A stretch of 64,000 bases of DNA, from the NCBI GenBank assembly GCA_021848145.1, contig JAJZMX010000002.1, positions 124,001-188,000 on the forward strand, written 5' to 3'. Below, in pieces: positions 41,038 to 49,703 of this stretch (within the stretch, counting starts at the first letter, position 1; every line of letters begins with the position of its first letter). Both the position numbers and the translations under genes were made by a program. The notes below the pieces were generated by a model that ran no database searches, was not told the origin of the DNA, and saw only the letters and a list, made by a program, of their open reading frames with translations. The DNA is from a bacterium (GTDB lineage: Bacteria > Patescibacteriota > Saccharimonadia > Saccharimonadales > UBA4665).

Positions 41038-43035
41038 ATGACAGAGGAACAGATACCACCGCAGGGTTTTAACCCGAATATGATTAACGAAGTGCCATCA
41101 GAGTGGCTCAAGTTCCCTCTGCGTTATTCTCGGGAAGGCTTTACTGCACCAGAAGATGCTATCGTTACTGAATATGAGCGTACGCCTGAAGGCTACCTAG
41201 AAATTGAATGGCAATATCAAGAGGTGCAACGGGCTTTATCGTTGGATTTCAATAGCTTTACCGCGACGGCTTACAGCCGGCAACAGCTGGAGGAACTTGC
41301 CACGCCTAAAGTGGCTGAAATTAACCAGCGCCGCCAAGAAAATTCGGCCGAGCCAGTAGACGTTACTACTGTAAGTGACACTTTTCTAAGACACGTTATA
41401 CGACCAAATTGGCATGACCATATTCCAGCCGATGATAGCGAGGAGAGCCAAGCAAACTGGGAGAAATTCAAAGGCCAATTTCCTGAAAGCATTCAGATTA
41501 ACCTAGAGGAATTGCGAGAACTTGACGGCAAAATGCGGGCGCTATCCAACGATGAACAGTTAAGAACCGAAGTGCAATCGTTACATGCTGAACGAATATT
41601 AGTTATTCGGGCGGCCTCGGCATTCTTGGCTGCTGACCGTAAAGTTAATGACTTATCACGCCGCGCGGCTGAAGTGTATAGAGCAGCTGGTATCTCAAAT
41701 CGCTCGCTGACAGCTGCGGAACAACGTCATATTCAACGCTTACAGGAACAGCAGTTTCGTATTAAAGAAGCTCGCGGCCAAAAAATCACATCACAGAAAC
41801 AGCTTGGCGATGTGAGAGCAGAGCTTAGACGGCGTATAGACATTAAGCGCCGCCGTGATTTTGAGCGCGGTATTGTTATGACCGACCAAATGCAGGGAAT
41901 TATTGATGAACTGTTGCCGTCATTAGCGCAGGGTAAGCCAGCATTGCTAGTAGGCGAGACTGGTGGGGCAAAAACAGCACTAGCTGAATATATTTCACGG
42001 CAGTATTTTGGTGCCGAGCCAGAGTTTATATCTGGTTATGGCGACGTAAACAGTTACCAGGTAATGGGTAAAATGACGCTTCGCAACGAAGACGGCACAA
42101 CGGTTTCTGACTTTTTACCAGGGCCAGTAGTACGGGCTATGGAAGCTGGTAAACCTCTTATATTGGACGAAATTAACGCTATGCCCGCTGAGTTTTTGAA
42201 GCGTCTGAACAAGATTGTGCAACTTCGGCCAGGGGATAAATTTATTGTTCAAGAGGATAGTGGTCGAGAGGTAACAGTTAAGCCAGGCTTCGTAATTATC
42301 GGTACCGCCAACGAGAAATCTAAGCGATATAAAGGCGTGGAAGATTTGAGCGTAGAGTTTCAAAATCGCTTTGGAGCTAATGTGGTGCGGGTGCATTATC
42401 CAGACTACGATGTGGTTTACGGACAACCGCCTGTTGAAAATGCCGTTATCGCTAAGGCAGCTTTAACAGACCGTTCTGGCAATCTTGTGTCAGGCGTTAA
42501 TGTTGACGAATTAGAACGATTTGTGCGAGCCTGCCACGTTACTCAGCAGGTATTTAGCGGCAACTTTGGCCAAGGCTTCCGTGATTATGTATCGTCTGAG
42601 CACATTGCTGATAATAAGCCAGGGCTTGATGAAGCAGTGCTGGCTCCACGTACAATGGTGGCTTTGCTGGAAAAGGTACGCGACAGTTATGGCAAGGTAA
42701 CGCTTGAAGCAGCTTTGCAGCGGTTTGTAACAGGCATAAAGAGCGAGAATGACAAGAAGCAAATGACCCTGATATTACAGGGCTACGGCTTCTTAGGCTC
42801 AAGCGGCAGTATGCCAAACCAAGCTCACTCAGAGTTTTCATTTGACCTCTATCCAGGCTTAGATCCCGAGCTAAAAGCGGCCTATGATAGTAATGTAAAA
42901 TTTGAAACAGCTATTGCAGCACTCGCAGCTCAGGACTGGAACGTACCTAATCTGAGGATAGTTTCAAGAGATAATGCGAAAAACATATATGCGAAAAACC
43001 TATATAAGGATAACTTTGATAAGAAACTAGATTGA
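41038..43035 (+). CDS. MoxR-type AAA+ ATPase
   Basis: The 665-aa protein has a helical, charged N-terminal 290 residues without a recognised domain, then a MoxR/dynein-type AAA module: Walker A GETGGAKT (306-313), YGDVNSYQVMGKM, Walker B PLILDEINAMPAEFLKRLN and the arginine-finger region EFQNRFGAN. Such ATPases remodel targets together with VWA proteins, and the divergent VWA gene is the obvious partner. The C-terminus has a 15-bp tandem duplication (AKNIY/AKNLY) and lacks the tail seen in the two decayed relatives. No strong ribosome site is present. Confidence 0.85.
   Translation: MTEEQIPPQGFNPNMINEVPSEWLKFPLRYSREGFTAPEDAIVTEYERTPEGYLEIEWQYQEVQRALSLDFNSFTATAYSRQQLEELATPKVAEINQRRQENSAEPVDVTTVSDTFLRHVIRPNWHDHIPADDSEESQANWEKFKGQFPESIQINLEELRELDGKMRALSNDEQLRTEVQSLHAERILVIRAASAFLAADRKVNDLSRRAAEVYRAAGISNRSLTAAEQRHIQRLQEQQFRIKEARGQKITSQKQLGDVRAELRRRIDIKRRRDFERGIVMTDQMQGIIDELLPSLAQGKPALLVGETGGAKTALAEYISRQYFGAEPEFISGYGDVNSYQVMGKMTLRNEDGTTVSDFLPGPVVRAMEAGKPLILDEINAMPAEFLKRLNKIVQLRPGDKFIVQEDSGREVTVKPGFVIIGTANEKSKRYKGVEDLSVEFQNRFGANVVRVHYPDYDVVYGQPPVENAVIAKAALTDRSGNLVSGVNVDELERFVRACHVTQQVFSGNFGQGFRDYVSSEHIADNKPGLDEAVLAPRTMVALLEKVRDSYGKVTLEAALQRFVTGIKSENDKKQMTLILQGYGFLGSSGSMPNQAHSEFSFDLYPGLDPELKAAYDSNVKFETAIAALAAQDWNVPNLRIVSRDNAKNIYAKNLYKDNFDKKLD
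42974..43003 (+). repeat. 15-bp tandem duplication in the MoxR gene
   Basis: ATGCGAAAAACATAT (42974-42988) is followed directly by ATGCGAAAAACCTAT (42989-43003), one mismatch. It adds five codons in frame close to the end of the ATPase. Confidence 0.85.
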
Positions 43036-43036
43036 G

Positions 43037-43717
43037 GGCCCGACTAAACCTAACTTCGGAGCAACTGTAAACCGTTTACACGAGGCTCAACTGGATCTTA
43101 ATAACTCTGCCGAAACTACACTGTCAGGCGAGCGGATTGGTGACACAATGCGGTTAGTTGCTGTGCCATGGAAGGTGTTAAAAGAAGCGCTTGACAATTT
43201 GCCAGACTGGGTGAACCGAATGCGCCGCGCATAAGGCAATAACGAAGATGATTACATCAACGACGACTTGCTAGAAGCTATAAACTCCGACAAACCAATG
43301 TATAGATCGCGGGACAACCCAGGGGTTATCTATACCGCTCGAGAATATCTTGATTATAAAATCAGCCAAGACGACCCTTGGGGCATTATGCTGATGCAAA
43401 CGATTAGCGAAGCAGGCGTTGATAGCCGGAAAGTCCAAAGCCATCAAGAATTAACAGGTAATGGCACAAGAACGCCAATGCTTGGGGGCCGGCCAGTTTG
43501 CAGCACGGGCATATTTGAATGGTTAGCTTTGATGTTGCAAGAACGGCCAGACGAACTGTCGCCATAAGACGTTTCATGGCTATTAGCGAATCGTATGTAA
43601 GTCGGAGGCGATCCGCACGTGCCGAATGGCGACTGGCGCGACGACCAGGTCAAGTCGGACTTGGACTGGGCCGACAACCAGGACGACAATGTGCTTCCTC
43701 GCCTAGCATTGATGTAA
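43037..43717 (+). pseudogene. Decayed gene of unknown family with three in-frame TAA stops
   Basis: One continuous plus-strand frame runs from just after the MoxR stop: KPNFGATVNRLHEAQLDLNN, RIGDTMRLVAVPWKVLKEAL, NRMRRA, TAA (43232), then NNEDDYINDDLLEAINSDKP, GVIYTAREYLDYKIS, LGGRPVCSTGIFEWLALML, TAA (43565), DVSWLLANRM, TAA (43607), then QVKSDLDWADNQDD and RLALM to the final TAA. No start codon opens the 5' end. The middle piece (43268-43567) is a 99-codon ORF that could mislead annotation. The final 23 codons match the tail of the decayed copy at 40867-40935. Confidence 0.65.
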
Positions 43718-43826
43718 CTTTGCAGTTTGGTCTTTTTCGCTTCTTTTGAACTCTTTTTTTAGGCCAAATATATGGGTGAGTGTGGTGGGTCTGTAACTTA
43801 CTACTGTCCACCAACGGTTTTTGCGG

Positions 43827-43943
43827 CTATTTGATGTACTTTGGCAGGTAGCCACGGGTTCTATTATCTAGAGGTAGCATAGAAAAAGTGGAGTCAAATG
43901 GTATGGTTGCGTCTTGTGCTTGCCAATATTTAATGCCGTTCAA
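43827..43943 (-). pseudogene. Short tail ORF, copy 3 of the three-copy family
   Basis: A 38-codon minus-strand ORF starts at a TTG (GGAAAGG upstream) and reads DATIPFDSTFSM, DNRTRGYLPKYIK. It matches the C-terminal pattern PFxxxFxL...RTRGYxPKFI of the copies at 37504 and 38290. Only the tail survives, so it is treated as a remnant. It closes the accessory island before the pilus operon. Confidence 0.45.
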
Positions 43944-44132
43944 AAACCTTTCCTTTGTTTATATTCTAATAGTTGCTTACTAATCTATAAAAGCATTGGA
44001 AATTGTTTACGCTAATTAAGTTAAATGATAGTCTTATATTAGAGGTAATAATAGAAAAAAATGATAGGGTGGGTTAAAGCAAAAATCACTAAGCAAAAAG
44101 GGTACCTAAGCCTAAGCCATGAAGACGCTTAT

Positions 44133-44140
44133 GGTATAAT
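44133..44140 (+). promoter_or_regulatory. Promoter of the type IV pilus operon
   Basis: An extended -10, TGG followed by TATAAT at 44135-44140, nine bases before the pilM ATG. The preceding 150 bp are AT-rich with no obvious -35 hexamer. A GAGG lies between box and ATG. Confidence 0.6.
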
Positions 44141-44149
44141 CGAGGCGTT

Positions 44150-45187
44150 ATGAGTCTATTAGACGGTAAGGTAGGGGACTTCTTTGGACTAGACATAGGA
44201 ACCAGTGGTATACGAATGGTTCGCTTAGCTCATCCTTCAAATGCATTACAGACTTATGCATACATGCCTATTGATACTAAAATTGCGATGAGTGATTCTA
44301 AGGCCGATGAGCAACAATTGGCCCAGGCGATAAAATCACTGGTAAGTAAATCTGGGGTTAGAACAAAAAATGTTGCGGTTGGATTACCTTCTCAAAAAGT
44401 ATTTACAACAGTGGTAGATACTGAAAAGTTAACTAAGGAGGAGTTGTCTAAATCCATAAGGCTGCAAGCTGACTCTTTAATTCCTACTCCTATAACTGAA
44501 TCAAAAATAGATTGGGACCTTTTAGGGGCTTCACCAGTAGAAAAGACAAAAGTCGAGATACTTTTGTCTAGCGTGCAGAATAGTTATGCCGAATCACGAC
44601 TAGATATGCTAGAGAGTATAGGCTTAAATGTTATTGCTTTTGAGCCTGATTCTTTGGCTCTAGTTCGAGCTCTAGTAGATCCCACATCAAATGTTCCACA
44701 GATGATATTAGATATGGGTGGATTGGCTACAGACCTCATTATAGTAATGAACGGTTCGCCTAGACTTGTTCGTTCTATACCCACTGGATATGAGGCTATT
44801 GTAAGATCAGCTATGCAAAACTTGAACATAGATGACGCACAGGCTAGGCAATTTGTTGCAAAATTTGGACTCAATCCTCAAAAACTTGAAGGTCAAATAT
44901 ACCATGCTATTAGTGGAACCGTAGACTTGTTGATGGGAGAAGTAGACAAATCAATTAAGTTTTTTTCTACCAGATATAGCGGTGCCAAGTTGGATAGGAT
45001 TATTGTGGCAGGTAGTGCAACATCTCTTCCTGAGTTTCCAGTATATTTGGCTAACAAATTTGGTGTAAATGTAGAGATAGGTAACGCGTGGCGAAATGTC
45101 TCGTATAGCCAGGACAGGCAGAATGAACTACTTGCAATATCCTCTCAGTTCAACGTAGCAGTCGGCCTAGCGGAGAGGAAAATATGA
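44150..45187 (+). CDS. pilM: Type IV pilus assembly protein PilM
   Basis: A 345-aa actin-like ATPase on the cytoplasmic face of the pilus machine. It has FFGLDIGTSGIRMVRL (phosphate-1 loop), VGLPSQKVFTTVV, ILDMGGLATDLIIVMNG (phosphate-2) and IIVAGSATSLPEFPVYL (adenosine motif). It should bind the cytoplasmic N-terminus of PilN. It is first in pilM-N-O-x-B-T-C-pilin, overlapping pilN by 4 bp. Confidence 0.93.
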   Translation: MSLLDGKVGDFFGLDIGTSGIRMVRLAHPSNALQTYAYMPIDTKIAMSDSKADEQQLAQAIKSLVSKSGVRTKNVAVGLPSQKVFTTVVDTEKLTKEELSKSIRLQADSLIPTPITESKIDWDLLGASPVEKTKVEILLSSVQNSYAESRLDMLESIGLNVIAFEPDSLALVRALVDPTSNVPQMILDMGGLATDLIIVMNGSPRLVRSIPTGYEAIVRSAMQNLNIDDAQARQFVAKFGLNPQKLEGQIYHAISGTVDLLMGEVDKSIKFFSTRYSGAKLDRIIVAGSATSLPEFPVYLANKFGVNVEIGNAWRNVSYSQDRQNELLAISSQFNVAVGLAERKI

Positions 45188-45867
45188 TTCAGTTTAATCT
45201 TCTCCCTGATATTAAGCTTGAGTACTTAAAAGCTCAAAGGAATCAAAGGCTTGTTATAGGTATTTCTGTTTTAGTAACAGCCGCTTCTATTGTTCTCGCT
45301 GGAGTATTATTCTCTCTTACAGCGCTACAAAAGCACCAAATTAATAACTTACATGCAGATATACAGAAACAGTCTGCAGATCTTACTGGGCAAAAAAACT
45401 TAAATGCTATCCTTACGGTTCAGAATCAAATACAAACGCTTAACAAGCTTCATCAACAAGAGCCAGCAGTCTCAGATTTAGCTACATATCTGAATCAAAC
45501 TATTCCTGTCACGGCGGGGCTTAGCAATCTATCAATTGATTTTGGAGCCGACACTATAACAATGAATGGTAACGCAGACTCATTGGGTACAGTTGACCAG
45601 CTTGTGGACAGTTTAAAGTTTGCAACTTATAGCGTTAGTGGAGTTAAGGGATCTAATCCTGCTTTTTCTAATGTTGTTCTGTCTTCGTTTGGAGTGAGCA
45701 GCCAGGGAACAAATTTTACAATTACTTTGAGCTTTGATCCTAATCTATTCAACAATACCGAGAATATAAAGTTAAGCGTACCAAGCAAAGTTACGACCAG
45801 GTCAGAGCTTAGCCAGCCAAATGTATTGTTTCAGCAAAAACCAAAAGCAAACGGAAGTAAGCCATGA
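45184..45867 (+). CDS. pilN: Type IV pilus assembly protein PilN
   Basis: A 227-aa inner-membrane alignment protein. The cytoplasmic start MIQFNLLPDIKLEYLKAQ contains the conserved INLLP-like PilM-binding motif (FNLLPD). It has one transmembrane helix at about 23-47, a coiled-coil stretch, then a ferredoxin-like periplasmic-type domain (LSNLSIDFGADTITMNGNAD). Overlaps of 4 bp with pilM and pilO indicate tight coupling. Confidence 0.85.
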   Translation: MIQFNLLPDIKLEYLKAQRNQRLVIGISVLVTAASIVLAGVLFSLTALQKHQINNLHADIQKQSADLTGQKNLNAILTVQNQIQTLNKLHQQEPAVSDLATYLNQTIPVTAGLSNLSIDFGADTITMNGNADSLGTVDQLVDSLKFATYSVSGVKGSNPAFSNVVLSSFGVSSQGTNFTITLSFDPNLFNNTENIKLSVPSKVTTRSELSQPNVLFQQKPKANGSKP

Positions 45868-46562
45868 ATATTAAAGATCAAGTTTCATTTAAAAGGTTAG
45901 CCTTAAGTAAAGCCAACACTCAAATGTTGGCTGTAGCGGCAGTCGCTGCTTTCGTTACGGTTTTTTGCCTAGGCGCTGCTAACTATTTTTGGGGATTAAG
46001 GAGTTACCAGGCAAAAATTATTTCTTCTGACACCGTTGCGGATAATAACTTGAAGGCAGATGTTCGTGCCAAAAATCAGCTAGAGAATTCATATCTTAAA
46101 TTTGCCAATAAAACCCCAAACCTTATAAACCAAAATAATTCAGGCTTCATAATGGGGCCTAACGGCCAAAAATACAGCTATAACAACGCTATTATTGTTC
46201 TCGATGCCTTGCCTAGCAGGTATGATTTTCCTGCTCTTACTGCATCAATACAATCATTCTTGCAAAGACAAAACTTGGACATAACCGCAATCAGCGGGAC
46301 TGATCAGACTGGCAGTGTAACTACCAAGCCTTCTGGAAATCCTCAGCTAGTATCAATACCTTTTTCTTTTACCGTAGTTAATGCAAGCTACAGCGCCGTT
46401 CAAAATCTACTAAAGAATATGATGGAGTCTATACGTCCACTCACGATAGATAAGATGACCTTATCTGGTACTGACAGTAGTATGACAGTAACAATTAATG
46501 CACATACTTATTTCCAGCCGGGTAAGGAATTTAAGATAGGAACGGAGACCATAGCTAGATGA
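45864..46562 (+). CDS. pilO: PilO-like pilus alignment protein
   Basis: A 232-aa single-pass protein: cytoplasmic start to about 24, TM helix at about 25-46 (LAVAAVAAFVTVFCLGAANYF), then a helical region and a ferredoxin-like fold. Identity rests mainly on position after pilN, topology and size, as sequence matching for PilO is always weak. Overlaps with both neighbours are 4 bp. Confidence 0.7.
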   Translation: MNIKDQVSFKRLALSKANTQMLAVAAVAAFVTVFCLGAANYFWGLRSYQAKIISSDTVADNNLKADVRAKNQLENSYLKFANKTPNLINQNNSGFIMGPNGQKYSYNNAIIVLDALPSRYDFPALTASIQSFLQRQNLDITAISGTDQTGSVTTKPSGNPQLVSIPFSFTVVNASYSAVQNLLKNMMESIRPLTIDKMTLSGTDSSMTVTINAHTYFQPGKEFKIGTETIAR

Positions 46563-46816
46563 AAGCAAAAGACATAGCTTTAATTGTGGTTGCAGTTATA
46601 CTTGGGATCATATTTTCTGAAGTAATTAATAATCTGGTTTTTGTTAAGTCTAATAGTGGGCAGCAAGTAGATGTAGTGCCATCAATTTCCAGTAAGTTCC
46701 CAACCGTCGACAGCCGTTATTTTAATAGCAGTTCAATTGATCCTACGCTGTTTATTAAAATCGGCAACAATCAAAATTCTAATCCCTTTCTTAGCAGCAC
46801 AAACTCTAATAATTAG
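46559..46816 (+). CDS. Small single-pass protein in the pilus operon
   Basis: The 85-aa protein has a TM helix at about 5-25 (DIALIVVAVILGIIFSEVI) and a short Asn/Ser-rich exported tail. It lies at the place of pilP in other operons but lacks the PilP lipobox and beta domain. Function unknown. A role in the pilus platform is inferred from the 4-bp overlap with pilO and abutment to pilB. Confidence 0.6.
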   Translation: MKAKDIALIVVAVILGIIFSEVINNLVFVKSNSGQQVDVVPSISSKFPTVDSRYFNSSSIDPTLFIKIGNNQNSNPFLSSTNSNN

Positions 46817-46822
46817 TTGAAA

Positions 46823-48601
46823 ATGAGTGTTCTATCACTTTCATCAGATCAGCAAATTAAAGAAGCGTTGGTTAACGCTAATTTAATATCCTCCGACAAA
46901 CTTTTTAAACTAACTGAAGAGGCTAAAAATAAAAAAACACCCCTATTCACGTACTTGATTCAAGGGGGATTTATAACCGACGAAGACCTGACTCGAATAA
47001 CAGCCAAGGTTAACCGAATACCATACGTTAACCTCTCTACGGCCAAGTTAAACCAAGAAATTTTAAAGTTATTACCTCAGGATATAGCCGAACGTTATAT
47101 GGTTGTCCCTTTAGGCGAAATGCAGAATAAACTTGTCCTAGCTATGCTTGACGCGGGTAACGTTCAGGCCGTCGATTTTTTAAGTAACCGCATTGGCCGA
47201 CCAATAAAGGTTTACGCCGCAAGCGAGAGTGGGATCAGACAAATTTTAAAGCAGTACTCCACTAGGCTGGACACTTCTATGGCGGGTTCTCTAAATCTTG
47301 AACAGCCAATCGCCAAAGAAGAGAAAAAAGACGGAAGTAATATAAAAACAATAGTTCAAGATTCGCCAATTTCTAAGGCGTTAACAGCTATTTTAGAGTT
47401 TGCTGCACGCAACCGTGCGAGCGATGTTCATATAGAGCCCTCGGAGAATGAATTGAAAATTCGCTGCAGAATTGATGGTTTGCTTAGAGAGATAATGAAA
47501 ATGCCTAAAGCTTCTGAACCCGCACTCGTTAGTCGCGTTAAAATTCTATCCAATTTAAAGATTGATGAGCACAGGATACCTCAGGACGGTCAATTCACAA
47601 TTAAGGTTGATGATAAAATTATCGATTTAAGAATTGCTATTGCGCCAATAGTTTGGGGAGAGCAAGTAGTTATTAGGCTTTTGGATAAATCAAGTTCGTC
47701 GTTTAGGCTTGAAGACCTTGGATATGCCGGTAGGCAAATAAGGCTTATTAGAGAATCACTAAAAGTATCTAGTGGTATGATTCTGACTTCAGGACCTACA
47801 GGGTCTGGTAAGTCCACATCTCTTTATTCGCTTATACAGGAAATTAAAGACGATTCTATAAATATTGTTACTCTTGAAGACCCGGTAGAGTACAAGATGT
47901 CCGGCATAAACCAGATTCAGGTTAATCCAGATGTTGGGTTAACTTTTGCTTCTGGGCTAAGGTCTATCTTACGTCAGGACCCCGACGTAATAATGGTTGG
48001 AGAAATTCGTGATGCCGAAACTGCCCAGTTAGCAGTACAATCAGCCTTAACGGGACACCTTGTTTTGTCTACACTTCATACAAATTCGGCAGCTGGAATA
48101 TTGCCCAGATTATTAGACATGGGTGTTGAGCCGTTCTTAATTGCTTCAACCGTTAAAACTGTTATTGGGCAGAGGTTGGTAAGAAAGGTGGCGCCAAATG
48201 CAGAAAAGTACGATAGTACTGCTGCCGAAACTCAGGCAATTAAAGAAGTTATAGGTAATCTTTTACCTCAAAACAAGGATAGAATTAAAGCAGTAAGTGA
48301 TGATCTTGGCTTTAAGGACTTGCCCTTAGCTGATCAAAACGCTTATACTTTATTTAGAGGTAAAGATACGATCGATACCCCTGGTGGTTATAAAGGTAGA
48401 ATGGGAATATACGAAGTATTTTCGGTTAGTGAGCAAATACAAGGACTTATCATGAAACAAGCTACATCAAAAGACATAGAGAAGGTAGCTGTTGCACAAG
48501 GGATGGTAACAATGCGACAGGATGGCTTTTTAAAGGCTATTAGTGGTATTACAACACTGCCAGAAGTAAACAGGGTAGCAACGTCTGATGTCGAGGATTA
48601 A
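46823..48601 (+). CDS. pilB: Pilus extension ATPase PilB
   Basis: A 592-aa secretion ATPase powering pilus assembly. It has the N-terminal MshEN/GSPII_E domain (TEEAKNKKTPLFTYLIQGGFI), then the motor with RASDVHIEPSENELKIRCRIDG, Walker A GPTGSGKSTS, the Asp box TLEDPVEYKMSGINQIQVN, Walker B DPDVIMVGEIRDAETA and the His box STLHTNSAAGI. The tetracysteine zinc site usual near the C-terminus is absent (LVRKVAPNAEKYDST). An ATG at 46823 is used; a TTG two codons earlier abuts the preceding stop. Confidence 0.94.
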   Translation: MSVLSLSSDQQIKEALVNANLISSDKLFKLTEEAKNKKTPLFTYLIQGGFITDEDLTRITAKVNRIPYVNLSTAKLNQEILKLLPQDIAERYMVVPLGEMQNKLVLAMLDAGNVQAVDFLSNRIGRPIKVYAASESGIRQILKQYSTRLDTSMAGSLNLEQPIAKEEKKDGSNIKTIVQDSPISKALTAILEFAARNRASDVHIEPSENELKIRCRIDGLLREIMKMPKASEPALVSRVKILSNLKIDEHRIPQDGQFTIKVDDKIIDLRIAIAPIVWGEQVVIRLLDKSSSSFRLEDLGYAGRQIRLIRESLKVSSGMILTSGPTGSGKSTSLYSLIQEIKDDSINIVTLEDPVEYKMSGINQIQVNPDVGLTFASGLRSILRQDPDVIMVGEIRDAETAQLAVQSALTGHLVLSTLHTNSAAGILPRLLDMGVEPFLIASTVKTVIGQRLVRKVAPNAEKYDSTAAETQAIKEVIGNLLPQNKDRIKAVSDDLGFKDLPLADQNAYTLFRGKDTIDTPGGYKGRMGIYEVFSVSEQIQGLIMKQATSKDIEKVAVAQGMVTMRQDGFLKAISGITTLPEVNRVATSDVED

Positions 48602-48634
48602 ACTGTAGGGAAAAATAAAAAGGGTGGAATAAAA

Positions 48635-49702
48635 ATGCAAGATCAGCCAAGAATCGAAGTTTTGCTAGAGGAAGTTATAAAGAAAAAGGCCTCGGACTTG
48701 CACATACAGGTCGGGCTGCCACCAATGCTTAGGGTCGATGGTTCATTAGTGTCCGTTAATGGCGCAGAAGTTCTTAATGAAGAGGGTGTTGAAGCTTTAG
48801 TTTTTGCAATTCTTGATGAAGACCAAAAACAGATATTGCTAAAAGATAAGGAATTTGACTTCAGTTTCGCTTTCGGAGACCTAGGAAGGTTCCGAGTAAA
48901 TGCATTCCACGAAAGGGGAAACTTGGCTGCAGCCTTAAGGCTAATCCCTAACGATATATTGACTATTGAGCAACTTGGACTACCTCCAGTAGTTAATAAA
49001 TTTTCTGATTATCCTAGAGGGTTAGTTTTAGTAACTGGGCCTACAGGTTCGGGTAAATCTACTACTCTCGCTGCTATGATTCGTAAGATTAATTCTGAGA
49101 AGGCAGTGCACATAGTCACGATCGAAGATCCCATAGAATATACCCATAAATCTATAAAATCTGTAGTAGTACAACGAGAGGTTCATTATGACACTTATAG
49201 CTTTAGTGCTGCATTACGGTCGGCCCTTCGTGAAGACCCAGATGTTGTGCTCGTAGGCGAGATGAGGGATCTTGAAACAATAGCCAGTGCAATAACTATT
49301 GCTGAAACTGGACACCTAGTGTTTGCAACTCTACACACTAACAGTGCCGCACAATCGATTGATCGCATGATTGATGTTTTCCCGCCTCATCAACAGCCAC
49401 AAATACGATCCCAGCTATCCAATATATTAATGGCTATCGTTTCACAGCGGCTTATACCGCAAATAGGTGGAGGTCGTATAGCTGCCGCAGAGATATTGGT
49501 TGCAACTCCTGCCGTTAGAAATATTATTCGTGAGGGCAAGAGTCACCAGCTTGATGCTGTTATTCAGACTGGGGCTGAGTACGGTATGCAGTCGATGGAC
49601 AAGACTTTAGTTAGCCTTATTCACGCAGGAACAATTAGTTATGATGAGGCTAGGAACTTTGCTATTGACCTTGAAGAATTAGATAGGTTAATGCGAGGCT
49701 GA
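48635..49702 (+). CDS. pilT: Pilus retraction ATPase PilT
   Basis: A 355-aa hexameric ATPase for pilus retraction and twitching. It has the N-terminal PAS-like domain (KKASDLHIQVGLPPMLRVDGSL), Walker A GPTGSGKSTT, the Asp box TIEDPIEYTHKSIKSVVVQREV, Walker B DPDVVLVGEMRDLETI, the His box ATLHTNSAAQSIDRMIDVFP, and the retraction motif region AAEILVATPAVRNIIREGK. GGGTGG lies before the ATG. Presence of both PilB and PilT predicts a dynamic pilus. Confidence 0.96.
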   Translation: MQDQPRIEVLLEEVIKKKASDLHIQVGLPPMLRVDGSLVSVNGAEVLNEEGVEALVFAILDEDQKQILLKDKEFDFSFAFGDLGRFRVNAFHERGNLAAALRLIPNDILTIEQLGLPPVVNKFSDYPRGLVLVTGPTGSGKSTTLAAMIRKINSEKAVHIVTIEDPIEYTHKSIKSVVVQREVHYDTYSFSAALRSALREDPDVVLVGEMRDLETIASAITIAETGHLVFATLHTNSAAQSIDRMIDVFPPHQQPQIRSQLSNILMAIVSQRLIPQIGGGRIAAAEILVATPAVRNIIREGKSHQLDAVIQTGAEYGMQSMDKTLVSLIHAGTISYDEARNFAIDLEELDRLMRG

Positions 49703-49703
49703 A

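Noticed and set aside
43037-43717. Possible reassignment of TAA to Gln, because three in-frame TAA codons interrupt one gene
   Set aside because: TAA terminates many intact genes in the window (for example dnaG-region, groL and ssb neighbours), so the stops are better read as mutations.
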